64,000 nt of DNA, taken from assembly GCF_011386835.1 (NCBI RefSeq), contig NC_088792.1:218956394-219020393 (forward strand), given 5' to 3'. Below the pieces are notes generated by a model that ran no database searches, was not told where the DNA came from, and worked only from the letters and a program-made list of their open reading frames with translations. The DNA is from Chrysemys picta bellii (taxonomy: Eukaryota; Chordata; Testudines; Emydidae). The position numbers and the translations under genes are program-made. Position 1 is the stretch's first letter. Each line of letters begins with the position of its first letter. Positions 10,404 to 21,253 of the stretch are shown here, in pieces.

Positions 10404-12064
10404 CTATTCAGTGTCTACTCGGCGCTTCTTGGCTTGTCTCTTGTATTCATTAAATGGAGAATCTCTTGTCACTGTCCAGCAATAGTCTGCAAGCATTGAT
10501 GGGCTCCATTTGCCCTGATAGCGTTTCTCCATTGTTGCAATGTTCTGGTGAAATCGCTCGCCGTGCTTGTCGCTCACTGCTCCACAGTTTGGTGGAAAAA
10601 AATCTAGATGAGAGTGCAAAAAATGTATCTTTAGTGACATGTTGCAACCAAGGCTTTTGTATGCCTTGAGGAGGTTTTCCACCAACAACCTGTAGTTGTC
10701 TGCCTTGTTGTTTCCGAGAAAATTTATTGCCACTAACTGGAAGGCTTTTCATGCCGTCTTTTCCTTGCCACGCAGTGCATGGTCAAATGCGTCATCTCAA
10801 AGAAGTTCACGAATCTGAGGACCAACAAAGACACCTTCCTTTATCTTAGCTTCACTTAACCTTGGAAATTTTCCATGGAGGTACTTGAAAGCTGCTTGTG
10901 TTTTGTCAATGGCCTTGACAAAGTTCTTCATCAGACCCAGCTTGATGTGTAAGGGTGGTAACAAAATCTTCCTTGATTCAACAAGTGGTGGATGCTAAAC
11001 ACTTTTCCTCCCAGGCTCCAATGACTGTCGGAGTGGCCAATCTTTCTTGATGTAGTGGGAATCTCTTGCATGACTATCCCATTTGCAGTGAAAACAGCAG
11101 TACTTTGTGTATCCAGTCTGCAGACCAAGCAAGAGAGCAACAACCTTCAAATCGTCACAAAGCTGCCACTGATGTTGGTCATAGTTTATGCACCTCAAAA
11201 GTTGTTTCATGTTGTCACAGGTTTCCTTCATATGGACTGCATGACCAACTGGAATTGACGGCAAAACATTGCCATTATGCAGTAATCAATGAACAGTCTC
11301 CACTCATCTGGATCGTGAACGATGTTGAGGGCTGCCATCACACCATCGATGTTGTTGCAGGCTACAAGATCACCTTCCATGAAGAAGAATGGGACAAGAT
11401 CCTTTTGACGGTCATGGAACATGGAAACCCTAACATCACCTGCCAGGAGATTCCACTGCTGTAGTCTGGAGCCCAACAGCTCTGCCTTACTCTTGGGTAG
11501 TTCCAAATCCCTGACAAGGTCATTCAGTTCACCTTGTGTTATGAGGTGTGGTTCAGAGGAGGAGGATGGGAGAAAATGTGGGTCCTGTGACATTGATGGT
11601 TCAGGACCAGAAGTTTCATCCTCTTCCTCGTCTGACTCAAGTGAGAATGATTCTGGTGCATCAGGAACCGGCAGTCCTTCTCCGTGGTGTACTGGGCGTA
11701 TAGCTGATGGAATGTTTGGTTAATGCACAGTCCACTTTTTCTTCTTTGTCACACCTTTCCCAACTGGAGGCACCACGCAGAAGTAACAATTGCTGGTATG
11801 ATCTGTTGGCTCTCTCCAAATCATTGGCACTGCAAAAGGCATAGATTTCCTTTTCCTGTTCAACCACTGGCGAAGATTTGTTGCACAAGTGTTGCAGCAT
11901 ATGTGTGGGGCCCACCTCTTGTCCTGATCTCCAATTTTGCAGCCAAAATAAAGGTGATAGGCTTTCTTAACCATAGTGGTTATACTGTGCTTTTGTGATG
12001 CAAAAGTCACTTCACCACAAACATAGCAGAAGTTATCTGCACTGCTCACACAAGTATGAGGCAT
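10404..12064 (-). pseudogene. Decayed gene of an unassigned, repeat-like family with a Cys-rich N-terminus
   Basis: Read on the minus strand from an ATG at 12064 to a TAG at 10404, about 550 codons. Segments are 11720-12064, 11228-11593, 10995-11264 and 10404-10733. The first holds paired cysteines (FCYVCGE, then CCNTCATNLRQWL, then CYFC), suggesting a zinc-binding N-terminus. The second begins with an acidic, serine-rich stretch. The last ends in a basic KRQAKKRRVD tail that could be a nuclear signal. Breaks: an in-frame TAA at 11718-11720, a frame change near 11230-11275, a TAG at 10995-10997, and two TGA codons between 10733 and 10860. The frame between these stops stays readable, so decay is recent. 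I recall similar multi-copy predicted proteins in reptiles and invertebrates, which suggests a mobile element gene, but I cannot name the superfamily and see no terminal repeats. Confidence 0.7.
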
Positions 12065-12201
12065 CTCTGTTCACTTTGGCTAAACAGAAATGTGTCCCTT
12101 TGCAAAATCAAACACTGACAAATAAGAGAGCACGACTCTGTATGATTTCTAGAGCTGATATAGGGCAATTTGTTCAGCAGAGTGATGTAAGCTTCGTCAT
12201 G

Positions 12202-12282
12202 ATTGCATCATCCATGACTTCTAGGAATAACATGATGCAATTCATATCATATATGACGCAATACCAGCTTCAGATTGCATCA
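12202..12282 (-). promoter_or_regulatory. Cluster of four C/EBP-ATF-like motifs upstream of the decayed gene
   Basis: Four nine-base motifs lie within 81 bp: ATTGCATCA at 12202-12210, TGATGCAAT at 12233-12241, TGACGCAAT at 12254-12262 and ATTGCATCA at 12274-12282. The first and last are the reverse complement of the second. TGATGCAAT is the core of the C/EBP-ATF composite element bound by ATF4 with C/EBP factors. The cluster lies 140-220 bp before the ATG at 12064. It could equally be binding sites for the element's own protein. Confidence 0.4.
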
Positions 12283-12955
12283 TTCATTGTTTTGCCTAAA
12301 AAGCAAGTACTGTCCAAACCCAGTCATAGATTTATTCATAGATCCAGTCAAAGATGTATTTTAGTCATTTCTGGTTTAAATTGAGATCCCTTCCCTTTAT
12401 AACTCACTTTTCCTCCGCCATTCCCAAGTCAAGGGTCATATATACTGACCCAATAGCATATCTTGAAAACTAGAGCCAATCAACAATTTTAAGCATCATT
12501 TTCGTTCTCAGTGACCCAGAATTAGTAAAGTTTGACTACATTTATTTCAGAAGCATTTTGGCTGTAGAGCAGTGTAATAACAATAGTTAATAATAAAATG
12601 GAGATACCCTTATGGCTTTGATTTAGACTCAAGTCTTTGGCTAATCTTCTGCCGATACAAGCAACAAACTTCTTTTGTGATCAGCTGAATCATTGTTAAT
12701 AAAACAGCCACACCCATTATGTCATTTTTGGCTTTGATACCTGGAGGACTCCCTAATGCTGCTGCAGGATTTGGGTGTGCACCACCTTTTATTGCAGAAT
12801 GGGACACTGAGATGGGAGTTGCCTCGGGGAATTGAGGGAAATCCGTACTAGCATCGCCCCTGCTCTCTTCACTTGTCCTGTTTCTTCTGCCCCAGTTTTC
12901 ACCATCCGCGTACCCTTTTCTCTAGCATGACCACAGTCAGAGACTTAAGAAACTC
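12283..12955. other. Probable flank or body of the same unassigned element
   Basis: No gene. A short internal repetition, 'catagatttattcatagatc', occurs near 12325-12345. The sequence may still belong to the element carrying the decayed gene, but I could not find its boundary. Confidence 0.3.
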
Positions 12956-12959
12956 AATT

Positions 12960-13340
12960 TATTTCAGTTGACCAAGAGAAGGTTAAGAGGTGACTTGATC
13001 ACCCTGCATAAATACCTACACGAGGAGGAGATATCTGATACTAGAGGGTTCTTTAATCTTGCAGATGAAGGTACTACAAGATGTAATGGCTGGAAGTTGA
13101 AGTTCGGCAAATTCAAACAAAAAATAAAGTGCATATTTTTAAATGAAGGTAATTAGCAATTGGAAAAATTTAACTAAGGACTATGGAAGATTTTTCAACA
13201 TTTTAAGTCTTTAAATTAGACTGGATGTCTTTCTAAAAAGATATGCTCTAATTCAGTCATGAGTTATGACCTGAGTTGCAGGTCAGATCAGATTATCATA
13301 ATGGTCTCTCTTGGGTTTTAAAATATATAAATCTATAGAC
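12960..13340 (+). mobile_element. CR1 LINE fragment, 3' end
   Basis: The sequence carries phrases of the CR1 3' region in order: 'aagaggtgacttgatcacc', 'ttctttaatcttgcagatga', 'aatggctggaagttgaag' and a tail ending near 'aaatatataaatctat'. The short open frame 12968-13156 is a remnant of the ORF2 end and 3' untranslated region, not a host gene. The copy is old. Confidence 0.8.
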
Positions 13341-15370
13341 AGATTGTTTGTATTGCAAAAGGGAATTTAAAGAAGAAGGCACTTGTCACTCTGTCTCTGG
13401 GCCACTAATGTTTTGTAGCTTTTCCTTGCTCTCAAATATGTTCTCATTATGAGAAGTGGGTTAAATATTGGCAAAAATATTGTAATGTAAAATGTTTAAA
13501 GTTTGAGTAATTTTTTATTTTTGTTGTTGTGATAATTCCATGCTTAAATTAAAATGTGTACTATTTTCAGTGAAAACAAGCCCAGTTTTATGTGAAACTG
13601 TTTTAATTAAAACATTTGCTTTGTGCAGAGACTTTTAATGTTTACAAAACACTTAAGAGCCAGGCTAGTTGGAAAAAAGTCACAGCATTTGTTTTAACTG
13701 CAGAAGTACCCACCTCTGTCTAAACTTGCTCAGGCTTCTGGAAACATCTAGTTTGTGCTACACATATTCAGAGGCTTAGCACTGATATTAATGTAGACAT
13801 TTTCATACTAGTGTTAGATTAATATTTAGCAGTTGTCAGTCTAACTGTGTCAGTCTTTCTTAAAAAGGAAGTGATAACAAAAACAACTAAAGACATAAAT
13901 AAATAAGCTTCCACACAGCTTGATTTCTAGCTTTGTCTGCCATGTTTGCCATACCCTGTCTGGAACACTATATAGCATGCAGAGACAACTCGTGGCTGAG
14001 TAATAAACTACAAGTAAACATATTACATTAACACCAGGGCACCTATTTTTAAAGGCAGTACTTGGGTTTTTTAAAAAGTTTGGTCAAAAAATGTCCCTGG
14101 AAGATTTAAAAGGTCTCTGGACTAGATCACAGATTATAGTAACCTGCACTGCATGAAGATTTGATGGATGTTTCACAATTGTAACAGACCAGCTTGATAA
14201 CCATTCATCTATTTCATCGTTCCTTCTTTCCATGAAACCAGTTAAGCAGACTCAGACATCAATAATAGCATCAAAATATTTAGATGAAACTTTTTTTGGG
14301 AAAAATTAATTTTGTAATTTAAAAGCCCTGTATACAAATCAGTTCTGCAGTCCTCTGCTGCTATAGGATTCATGGGTACATAAGGCTAGCTGTACTTGAA
14401 AATTTTCATGATTAATTTATCATATCGTAACTATCAAGAAAACGCACAGAATTCTTAGGAAAAACATCTAGTGGGCAGCCTGCAATATTTATGCCTGTGT
14501 CAATATCTCTCAATACATACATGGTTCATAGCTCATTGGTTGGAGACAAAAATCTTAGATTTTTCTCATGTATCAATGTTTGTGAGGAAACATTTTTAAT
14601 ACCCACTTATTGTCTGGGGCTACAAACTAGCTGTAAATGTCCATTCTTCACTGCAAATTGATGTACAAAAATGTCAGTTTAAAGACTGGATATTTTTGTG
14701 CTATATATTAGAGAACAGGTGGTACAGAAGAAGAGCGAAAGCCAAAAAAAAATTCACTCACTAGTGATATGCAGTTTTTGCAGGGGACGGATAAGGATGA
14801 GAGTTGTATATCACCATGCAAATGAATATGCAAATAAACTATTTATTAATTGGTGGTATTAATATTTACATTAGCTTTTCACTTTCTAGGAGTTGAAGAC
14901 AGAGGCATATGTCTCCCTGCCCCTCCCTGTGAAATAAATAGTTAAGTGTGTGCATTTAAAATGGCCTGAGACAGCCTTTTCAATTAACACTTCACTTTGA
15001 TAAATAGGAGGGATTTCACTAGCAGTAGTTTTGGGTTTTCTGCCCGCAGACTCAGACAGCACACTGGTTTACATTTGGATGGTTTGGTTCTTGTTTCACA
15101 GTCAGAAATTTTCTTTTCAACCACAAGGACTACATTTTTTTAAATGTAATCATAGATTCTTTAGGTTCTGATAGAAATGACTAGGTTAGGGACAATAATC
15201 CTTCCCTATGCTGCAGATCTGTCCACTGTTCTGTCAAGTTTAAATATCAAATCTAGGTTTAGTCAATGTTCCTTAAAGGTAAAAGTGCCTATTCTGTCAG
15301 TTAAAGAATCACCTCTGCATCACCTCCTCATCCCTAAGTTTCTACTGGCCAGCATTTCTAAAGCAATCTA
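13341..15370. other. Noncoding DNA, nothing recognised
   Basis: AT-rich unique sequence, without credible genes or nameable repeats. The stretch around 14810-15010 is rich in TTAATT-type cores and could hold regulatory sequence, but there is no direct sign of it. Confidence 0.45.
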
Positions 15371-16390
15371 AGTGCTGAGGCCAGCCCACAGCTAACAAGC
15401 TGCTTGGAGCCCTAGTTCAAGCCAAAGCTCTAAAGGCCCTGAAGCAGGATTCTCAAACTAGGCAGGGAACACCAACCTCACCAGCCGGGCCCAATCCCAG
15501 AGGCATGCTCTGAGCACACTTAAGACCTGATGTACCTGTCAGATGCTGCAGCAGGAGGGCTGGATGCATGCCACGGACAGGTGGAGGGAGCAGCACAGCA
15601 GCTGTACAAAAGATAGCCGGCTGCAGAGAGAAATGCAGGGTGAGTGTGAGAGAGGTATTGAGTGTGAGCAGGAAACACAGAGAGAGTGTCAGCTGCTAGG
15701 GCATGGGCTACCTGATTGTCTGACTTGCCTTCGGTGCCTGACTCCAGGAGGGTGTTCATGTCTGAACAGGGGCATGCGCCGGAATTTAAATCTGACCGTT
15801 TTGAAGAGGCACATTAAACACACACAACTGATCCCCTCTCCTGATTTCTCAGGATGTCTCTGGTGGGGATGCCCAGCAGTGAGGAGGCAGCGGCTCCCCC
15901 CGGCAGCAGCACTCTCCATGTCCCTGCAGTCCAGGGAGGGAGGAAGCAGCAGCGTGGCTGGCTGCTGGTTGTGCTCCTTCTCCCCCGACTCCTACAGCGG
16001 CAGCCTGCTGCTTCTCCTTCCCTGATGCTGGAGTCCCTCTCTTGCCTCTGCCTCCACCCCCTGACTCACTTCAGTGGACAGTCTGCAAAGCAGGGGTTAC
16101 AGGGACACACAGAGATTGGGGGGGGACATGCCCCTGTTGTGCCCCCCCTTCCTCTTGTGCGTGCCCTTGCATCTGAAGATCCCACATGGAGGCAGAGGCC
16201 TATCTCTGACCAGTCAGTCCGGTGCACCAGATCACCTGCTTATCACCTAAGGCCCTCTCTTCTCCTCACCTCTCTCCTTGGCATTTCACTCCTGGCTAGC
16301 TTAGGTCTCTCCCAGCTGAGCATGCTGGCTTCTGAAGACCCTTCCTTAGATGCCTGAGACTCCCTATGCATTGTAGGGCATGAACTAGGG
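15371..16390. repeat. GC-rich block, probably an unclassified repeat
   Basis: The base composition jumps from AT-rich to GC-rich here and back again near 16400. Long open frames on both strands reflect composition, not coding. An 8-base G run lies near 16110. No terminal repeats found; it could be an eroded element or a small CpG-rich regulatory patch. Confidence 0.3.
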
Positions 16391-18130
16391 CTGAGGGCTG
16401 AAAAGTCCACTGGGTGGCAGGCTGCCTATGGGTCAGATCTTGCAAATGCAGAGCAGAGCAATACCTAAGTACCTTTGAGGAGCTGGGCCACTGTTTGCTC
16501 AGTGTTCTTACTTTGGATGTACGCATGTACTCTGCGGTAAATGACATCAGACTCTGGCTGAAGACTTCCAAACTGAAACATGCTCTATGATGCCAAAATG
16601 AGAAAATTATGTTATTTTGAACTCCCAGTCCCTAAAGTGCAACTTCTAAACAGCAGCTCTGCATTTTGGGGACTGCTGATCAAAGAGGAAGTAGAACTGG
16701 GCAATGAAAAGGCATTGCTGGCTCCAAAAAGCAAGTCCTTCCCTTCCCACTCCTCCCATCTCCCACTCAGAAAGGGAAAATGAAAAGAAAGCAAGTCCCT
16801 CAAATGAACGAATGTGTTTGTGCTAACAAAGACTGCTTATAGTATCTTCTTAATAAATACTTAACGTTTTCAATGTATAACTCCTATTTTAAAGGAATTC
16901 CCAGTGAGATAAAGCAGATGTCTTGCAACTGAGCATCATGAAATAAAGTAAAATGGAAAGAGAAAAATCAGACCAGAATCACTGATAAGAACAGGGTAAT
17001 TCCAGCGAATAGTCGTTCCATCTTTGGCTATGTTTTATAACTTACCATAACTATTACAATTCTGTCAGATATTTGGGGGAAATCTTCTGGCCTCCACTCA
17101 ACTATGTTCCATGGGAATTTGTGTGAGTAATTATCTCAGGATTCAGTCCATATTGTAGTTATGGAAGTAATTATCCTTACAAACAATCCAAGCTTGCAGC
17201 CCTCTCTTTCCGTAGATCTCTATGCATGCTCAGTAAGGCCCAGTCTTGAGAGCATCACTGCAGCTGTTTTACTACTTGCATCCAAACAACACTGTGTTAT
17301 GGAGTCAAATTTGAACTTTCCCAGACTTACTTGGATCAATTTCTAGTAATTACTCTAAGCAGATCTCATAGCTATTTTTTTTTAAACTTTTAACATCTTA
17401 AGGACCTTTGTTGTGCTTGCCCTCCATCCCCTCAGGGTCCACTAATGTTACTTCTTGCAATATTAAAAAAATTCTGAGAAAAATGAAAAAGACCCACATG
17501 ACATGATGAATGTCCCAAAAAAATGCTGTAATAAGCAAACTACTGTATTGACCTTGCATATTCATTCTTATTAATTAAAGGAAATGCACAAAAGCTGTAA
17601 AGAAAATAAGTGATCATTTGGAATCCAAGAGGGCATGATGAAACAAGACGAGTTCACCCCTTTTGAGATACTAAACATTCATGCTTTGCTGCCAGCATCC
17701 AGGTAAGCAACACATCACATTTCCATTCAGTGGCATGAGCAAGGTAAGCATTAGCACAATGAATACAGTCTCTGGGCAGCAGACTCATGACAAAGGTTGC
17801 TGAAACATGCATGCTCACACACTTGCTAATGGGGGCACAAAGAAAACGCACGTAGCCAACTCAAGAAATAGCAAGTTAGATTGTATTTAACAATACAACA
17901 AGGGGTGCATTGCTGCGCAATTACAGCATGGTTTGGGTGGAGTTATAAGGCCCAATGCCAAAATTTGAATGACGTTAACCACCAGAGAAGCACAATAAGC
18001 TCTAGAAATGCACTGCCTGGAGTGCTGGAGAAAGTGTGAGTAACAGGCTACCTGGGATGGAGGGATGGTGAGGAGGAAGTGGTTGTATCACACTTACAGT
18101 GTGAATCAAGAACCCCAACACAGTCAGGCC
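16391..18130. other. Noncoding DNA, nothing recognised
   Basis: Unique-looking sequence. Open frames are short and do not resemble known proteins. Confidence 0.45.
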
Positions 18131-18935
18131 TAGGGTTGCCAATTTTCTATTTGCAGAAAATGGAACACCCTTGCCCCATCGCTGCCCTGCCCCTTCCCTG
18201 AGGCCCGCCCCTGCCCCACCCCTTCTCTGTGGCTCTGCCCCTGCTCACTCCAGCCCCCCTCCCTCCCTCACTCATGCATTTTCACTGGGATGGGGCAGAG
18301 GCATGGGGTGCAGGAGGGGAGAGTACTCCAATTGGGGGTGTGGGCTCCAGGGTGGGGCCAGGGATGAAGGGTTTGGGGTGTAGGAGGGGGCTCTGGGCTG
18401 CGGGGTGGGGCTGAGGGGTTCAGAGTGAGGGAGGGGGCTCTGGGCTGGGTAGGGGGTTGGGGTGTGGGAGGGGGTGTGGAGGGGGTATGGGTTCCAGAGT
18501 GGGACCAGAAATGAGGGGTTCAGGGTGTGGGAAGGGGCTCTGTCTGGGGGTGCAGGCTCTGGGGTGGGGTTGGGGATGAAGGGTTTGGAGTGCAGGGGGG
18601 CTCTGGGCTGGGACCAAGGGGTTCAGAGTGTGGGTGAGAGCTCAGGGCTGTGGCACAGGTTTAGGGTGTGGGAGGGGGTTCAGTGGTGAGCTCCGGGAGG
18701 GAGTTCAGGGTGCAGGCTCTGGGCAGTGCTTACCTCAGGTGGCTCCTGGAAGCGGTGACCGGTCCCTACAGCTCCTAGGTGCAGGGGCAGCCAAGGGGAT
18801 CCATGTGCTGTCCCCGCATGCAGGCGCCGCTCCCACAGCTCCCATTGGCTGCATTCCCGGCCAATGGGAGCTGTGGAGCCAGCACTCGGGGGCAGCGCAC
18901 AAAGCCTCCTTTGTAGAGTGTGACAGCAGGCCGTG
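18131..18935. mobile_element. GC-rich interspersed element with satellite-like core
   Basis: Begins with TAGGGTTGCCAATTTTC, which looks like a transposon end, and runs through a C-rich arm into an imperfect tandem array (about 18330-18720) built on phrases such as 'ggggctctgggctggg' and 'gatgaagggtttgg'. Near the right end is a perfect 16-bp palindrome (18834-18849 against 18860-18875) containing ATTGG/CCAAT. I found no matching right terminus, so the copy is probably truncated. The G-rich array produces long spurious open frames. Confidence 0.55.
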
Positions 18936-18944
18936 ATCCCTTGT

Positions 18945-19085
18945 GGATGCAAGTCAAAAGTGAAATGAAATGTTTCAATTGACTTGAACCAAAATTTTTT
19001 GGGGAATTTTGGTTTATAAAAGTTTTCAGGATTTAGACTTTTTGTCCTGATTCAGGCTGGGAAAATATTTCAATATCTTAAAAAT
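18945..19085. repeat. AAATTT-rich interspersed repeat fragment
   Basis: Runs of 'aaaatttttt', 'ggaattttgg' and 'gtttcaattgac' make a distinctive low-complexity but non-tandem pattern. Similar stretches occur at 48095-48225 and 60232-60530, so this looks like one dispersed family. Confidence 0.4.
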
Positions 19086-19680
19086 GTTCATGAGAGGGGA
19101 TAAAAGTTTTCTGCACAGCTCTTGCCGATAGCACTGCACCACTTCATGGAAGAGCCCCGTGTAATAACAAGAAAATGCTAATAAATGCAGTAAAACAAAA
19201 TCTAAGCCACTTTTTACTACAGCAATTAGTGCTCCACAAGTACAACCAAGTTTACTGATTTTAGGCTTAAGTTGATTGTAATGCACTCAAAAATAAACCA
19301 AATACAGATGGTTCACTTTGAGCAACATTTTTCTTACTCAATATTTAACATTCAAGAAAGTCATAAAAATAAGTCCCAAATCACTATTGTGCAGCATATC
19401 CTGCTGATGTGTTTATTTCTGTTGCCTGGATTTTAATCACTGGGATGTGCTAATTTCAGCTGTGATGCTAAACATTACTCGTTTGTTGTGATTCAGTTCA
19501 CAACAAAGTGCATTCTGACTAGTAGGCAAAACACATGTTAAATTGTAAGGGAATCTTAAAAACCAAGGGCTCAATCCTATAAACACTTAGGACTTGATTT
19601 TCCATTACAATGAGGCCCCTTTACTTCAGAATGGCATTGTAAAGGGGACTCAAAGTGGGTGAAAATTTTAGTTATACCCA
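19086..19680. other. Noncoding DNA, nothing recognised
   Basis: Unique AT-rich sequence with no credible gene. Confidence 0.45.
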
Positions 19681-19758
19681 CTGATTCTCATCTACAGTAA
19701 GACCACTTCAAACTCCCAGTGCGGGAGAAAAAGCATCTTTAGTGTAAATGAGAATCAG
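19681..19758. mobile_element. Small inverted-repeat element
   Basis: Two 20-base arms, 19681-19700 and 19739-19758, are reverse complements at 18 of 20 positions (CTGATTCTCATCTACAGTAA at the left). They enclose 38 bases. This is the shape of a very small MITE or a hairpin inside a larger old repeat. Confidence 0.45.
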
Positions 19759-20035
19759 GTTCCTAACAACCCAGTGGAATACTTACTACCACGAGTTTGC
19801 CAGTGGACTTTAATGGTACTTCTCACATATTCAGGAGTATGCTTCCTCATGTTTGCAGGGCTGGACTCCAAGTTCCTGTCTACTTTCTGGGGACATTAAA
19901 GCTCCCATGTTGTTTTTTATGAAAGTAGCGGTTTGTTTCAGTGTTCTTTGACCATAATTCAATCCTCCTGCAACTGTTGTGCAATGAGATGTGAGCCACC
20001 TGACTGCTACTCTCCAATCCAGAAGTGGCTGCATT

Positions 20036-20130
20036 TCAGTAGTGGTATGTTTTATGGAGCTCTTTGGGATCCTTCAGAACGAGAGGTGGTATATAATGAA
20101 GTGGTGTTATTGGTACTGTTAGGATAAGTT
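20036..20130 (+). mobile_element. SINE 3' tail, MIR/CORE type
   Basis: The phrases 'ctctttgggatccttcagaa' and 'gaggtggtatataatgaag' match the conserved 3' tail shared by MIR-like vertebrate SINEs. A second such tail lies at 46390-46465. Confidence 0.5.
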
Positions 20131-20385
20131 TAGTGCCCTGACATTTCTCACATGTTAACTGTTTCCCATTTTTACATTGTAAGCATGTGATATAGTTATA
20201 TAACATGTACAGTGAGGACATAATTGCTTCTTTGTATTTTTTTAACAACAATAATAATAGTTGGCATTTTTATAGCACTTGATATATTCAATGCACTGAA
20301 CAGACATTATCTAACCTCTCTACATAGGGAGTGGGTAAATATTTATATCCAAAACACACCTTTCAAAACCCCTGGGTCCTACACA

Positions 20386-20655
20386 TGCCTATCACAACAC
20401 ATGATGTGTGTCCCAGTGCACTAAATGCCCCAGTAACAACTATGTGGGTGAAACCAGACAATCACTACACTCCTGAATGAACTCACACAGAAAAATGATA
20501 AAAGACAAAAACACCCTATTACCAATGGGAAAACACTTTTCTCAACACGATGACTCCATTTCTGACTTCTCACTCCTCCTCCTCCTCAAAGGAAACCTGC
20601 ACAACACTTTCAAAAGAAGAGCCTGGGAGCTTAAATTCATAACTTTGTTAGACAC
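20386..20655 (+). pseudogene. PLE GIY-YIG endonuclease, C-terminal part
   Basis: From 20477 the frame reads through SHRKMIKDKN, MGKHFSQHDDSISDFSL and FKRRAWELKFITLLDT. This is the pattern of the C-terminal half of PLE GIY-YIG endonucleases: a histidine-containing HF-HD block and a late tryptophan-glutamate. The same domain in the PLE at 28384-29972 aligns with it in layout. The YIG part upstream (about 20390-20470) has stops. The reading resumes after the MITEs with TLDLWLITTV at about 21276-21305, a phrase also visible in the copy at 34064-34255 as TLDLWLITAI. The enzyme would have nicked the target site for target-primed reverse transcription. Confidence 0.75.
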
Positions 20656-20658
20656 TAA

Positions 20659-20978
20659 GGCCTGGTCTACACTGGGGGGGGGGGGGGGGGAATCGATCTA
20701 AGTTTTGCATAACTTAGATCGACTTACTATAACTTTTGCATAATAACGTAGCTGAAGTCGATGTACTTAGATCGACTTACTATGGTGTCTTCACTGCGGT
20801 GAGTCGACTGCTGCTGCTCCCCCGTTGACTCCACCTGCGCCTCTCGCAGCGGTGGAGTACAGGAGTCGATGGGAGAGCGCTCGGGGATCGATTTATCGCG
20901 TCTTGACTAGACACAATAAATCGACCCCTGCTGGATTGATTGCTGCCCACCGATCCGGCGGGTAGTGTAGACCTATCG
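20659..20978. mobile_element. Harbinger-like MITE, copy 1
   Basis: A 320-bp element bounded by TAA on both sides (20656-20658 and 20979-20981), with inverted ends GGCCTGGTCTACACT and AGTGTAGACC. A 3-bp TAA/TTA duplication is typical of PIF/Harbinger. The interior holds a perfect 12-bp inverted repeat (20693-20704 against 20711-20722) and the core 'gatttatcgcgtct' shared with the copies at 33584 and 38295. Confidence 0.78.
20674..20690. repeat. Run of 17 G
   Basis: An uninterrupted 17-base G homopolymer just inside the left end of the MITE. It could fold as a G-quadruplex, slip during replication, or be an assembly error. Confidence 0.9.
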
Positions 20979-20981
20979 TAA

Positions 20982-21253
20982 GGCTTTGTCTATGCTAGCA
21001 TTTTGTCAGCAAAACTTTTGTCAGTCAGGGGTGTGAACCCCCCGACTCCTCAACTGACATAAGTTTAACTGACAAAGGCGCCAGTGTGGACAGTGCTATG
21101 TCCATGGGAGAGCATCTCCTGCTGACATAGCTACTGCCGCTTACTGCGGGGTGGTTTCATACTGGCAAAAAATGGCTACACAGGAGACCTTACAGTGGTG
21201 CAGCTGCAGTGGTGCAGCGGTACCACTGTAAGCTCCATAGTATAGACATGGCC
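20982..21253. mobile_element. Harbinger-like MITE, second family, adjacent
   Basis: A 272-bp element with ends GGCTTTGTCTATGCTA and AGTATAGACATGGCC, bounded by TAA (20979-20981 and 21254-21256). It shares its left TAA with the neighbouring MITE, so one inserted exactly at the target duplication of the other. A short internal repeat 'gtggtgcagc' occurs twice near 21195-21225. Confidence 0.75.

Noticed and set aside
11066..11723. Plus-strand open frames of 100-132 codons
   Set aside because: They are antisense shadows of the decayed minus-strand gene at 10404-12064.
15543..16357. Plus-strand open frames of 160 and 167 codons
   Set aside because: They overlap each other in different frames across a GC-rich block, with no recognisable domain.
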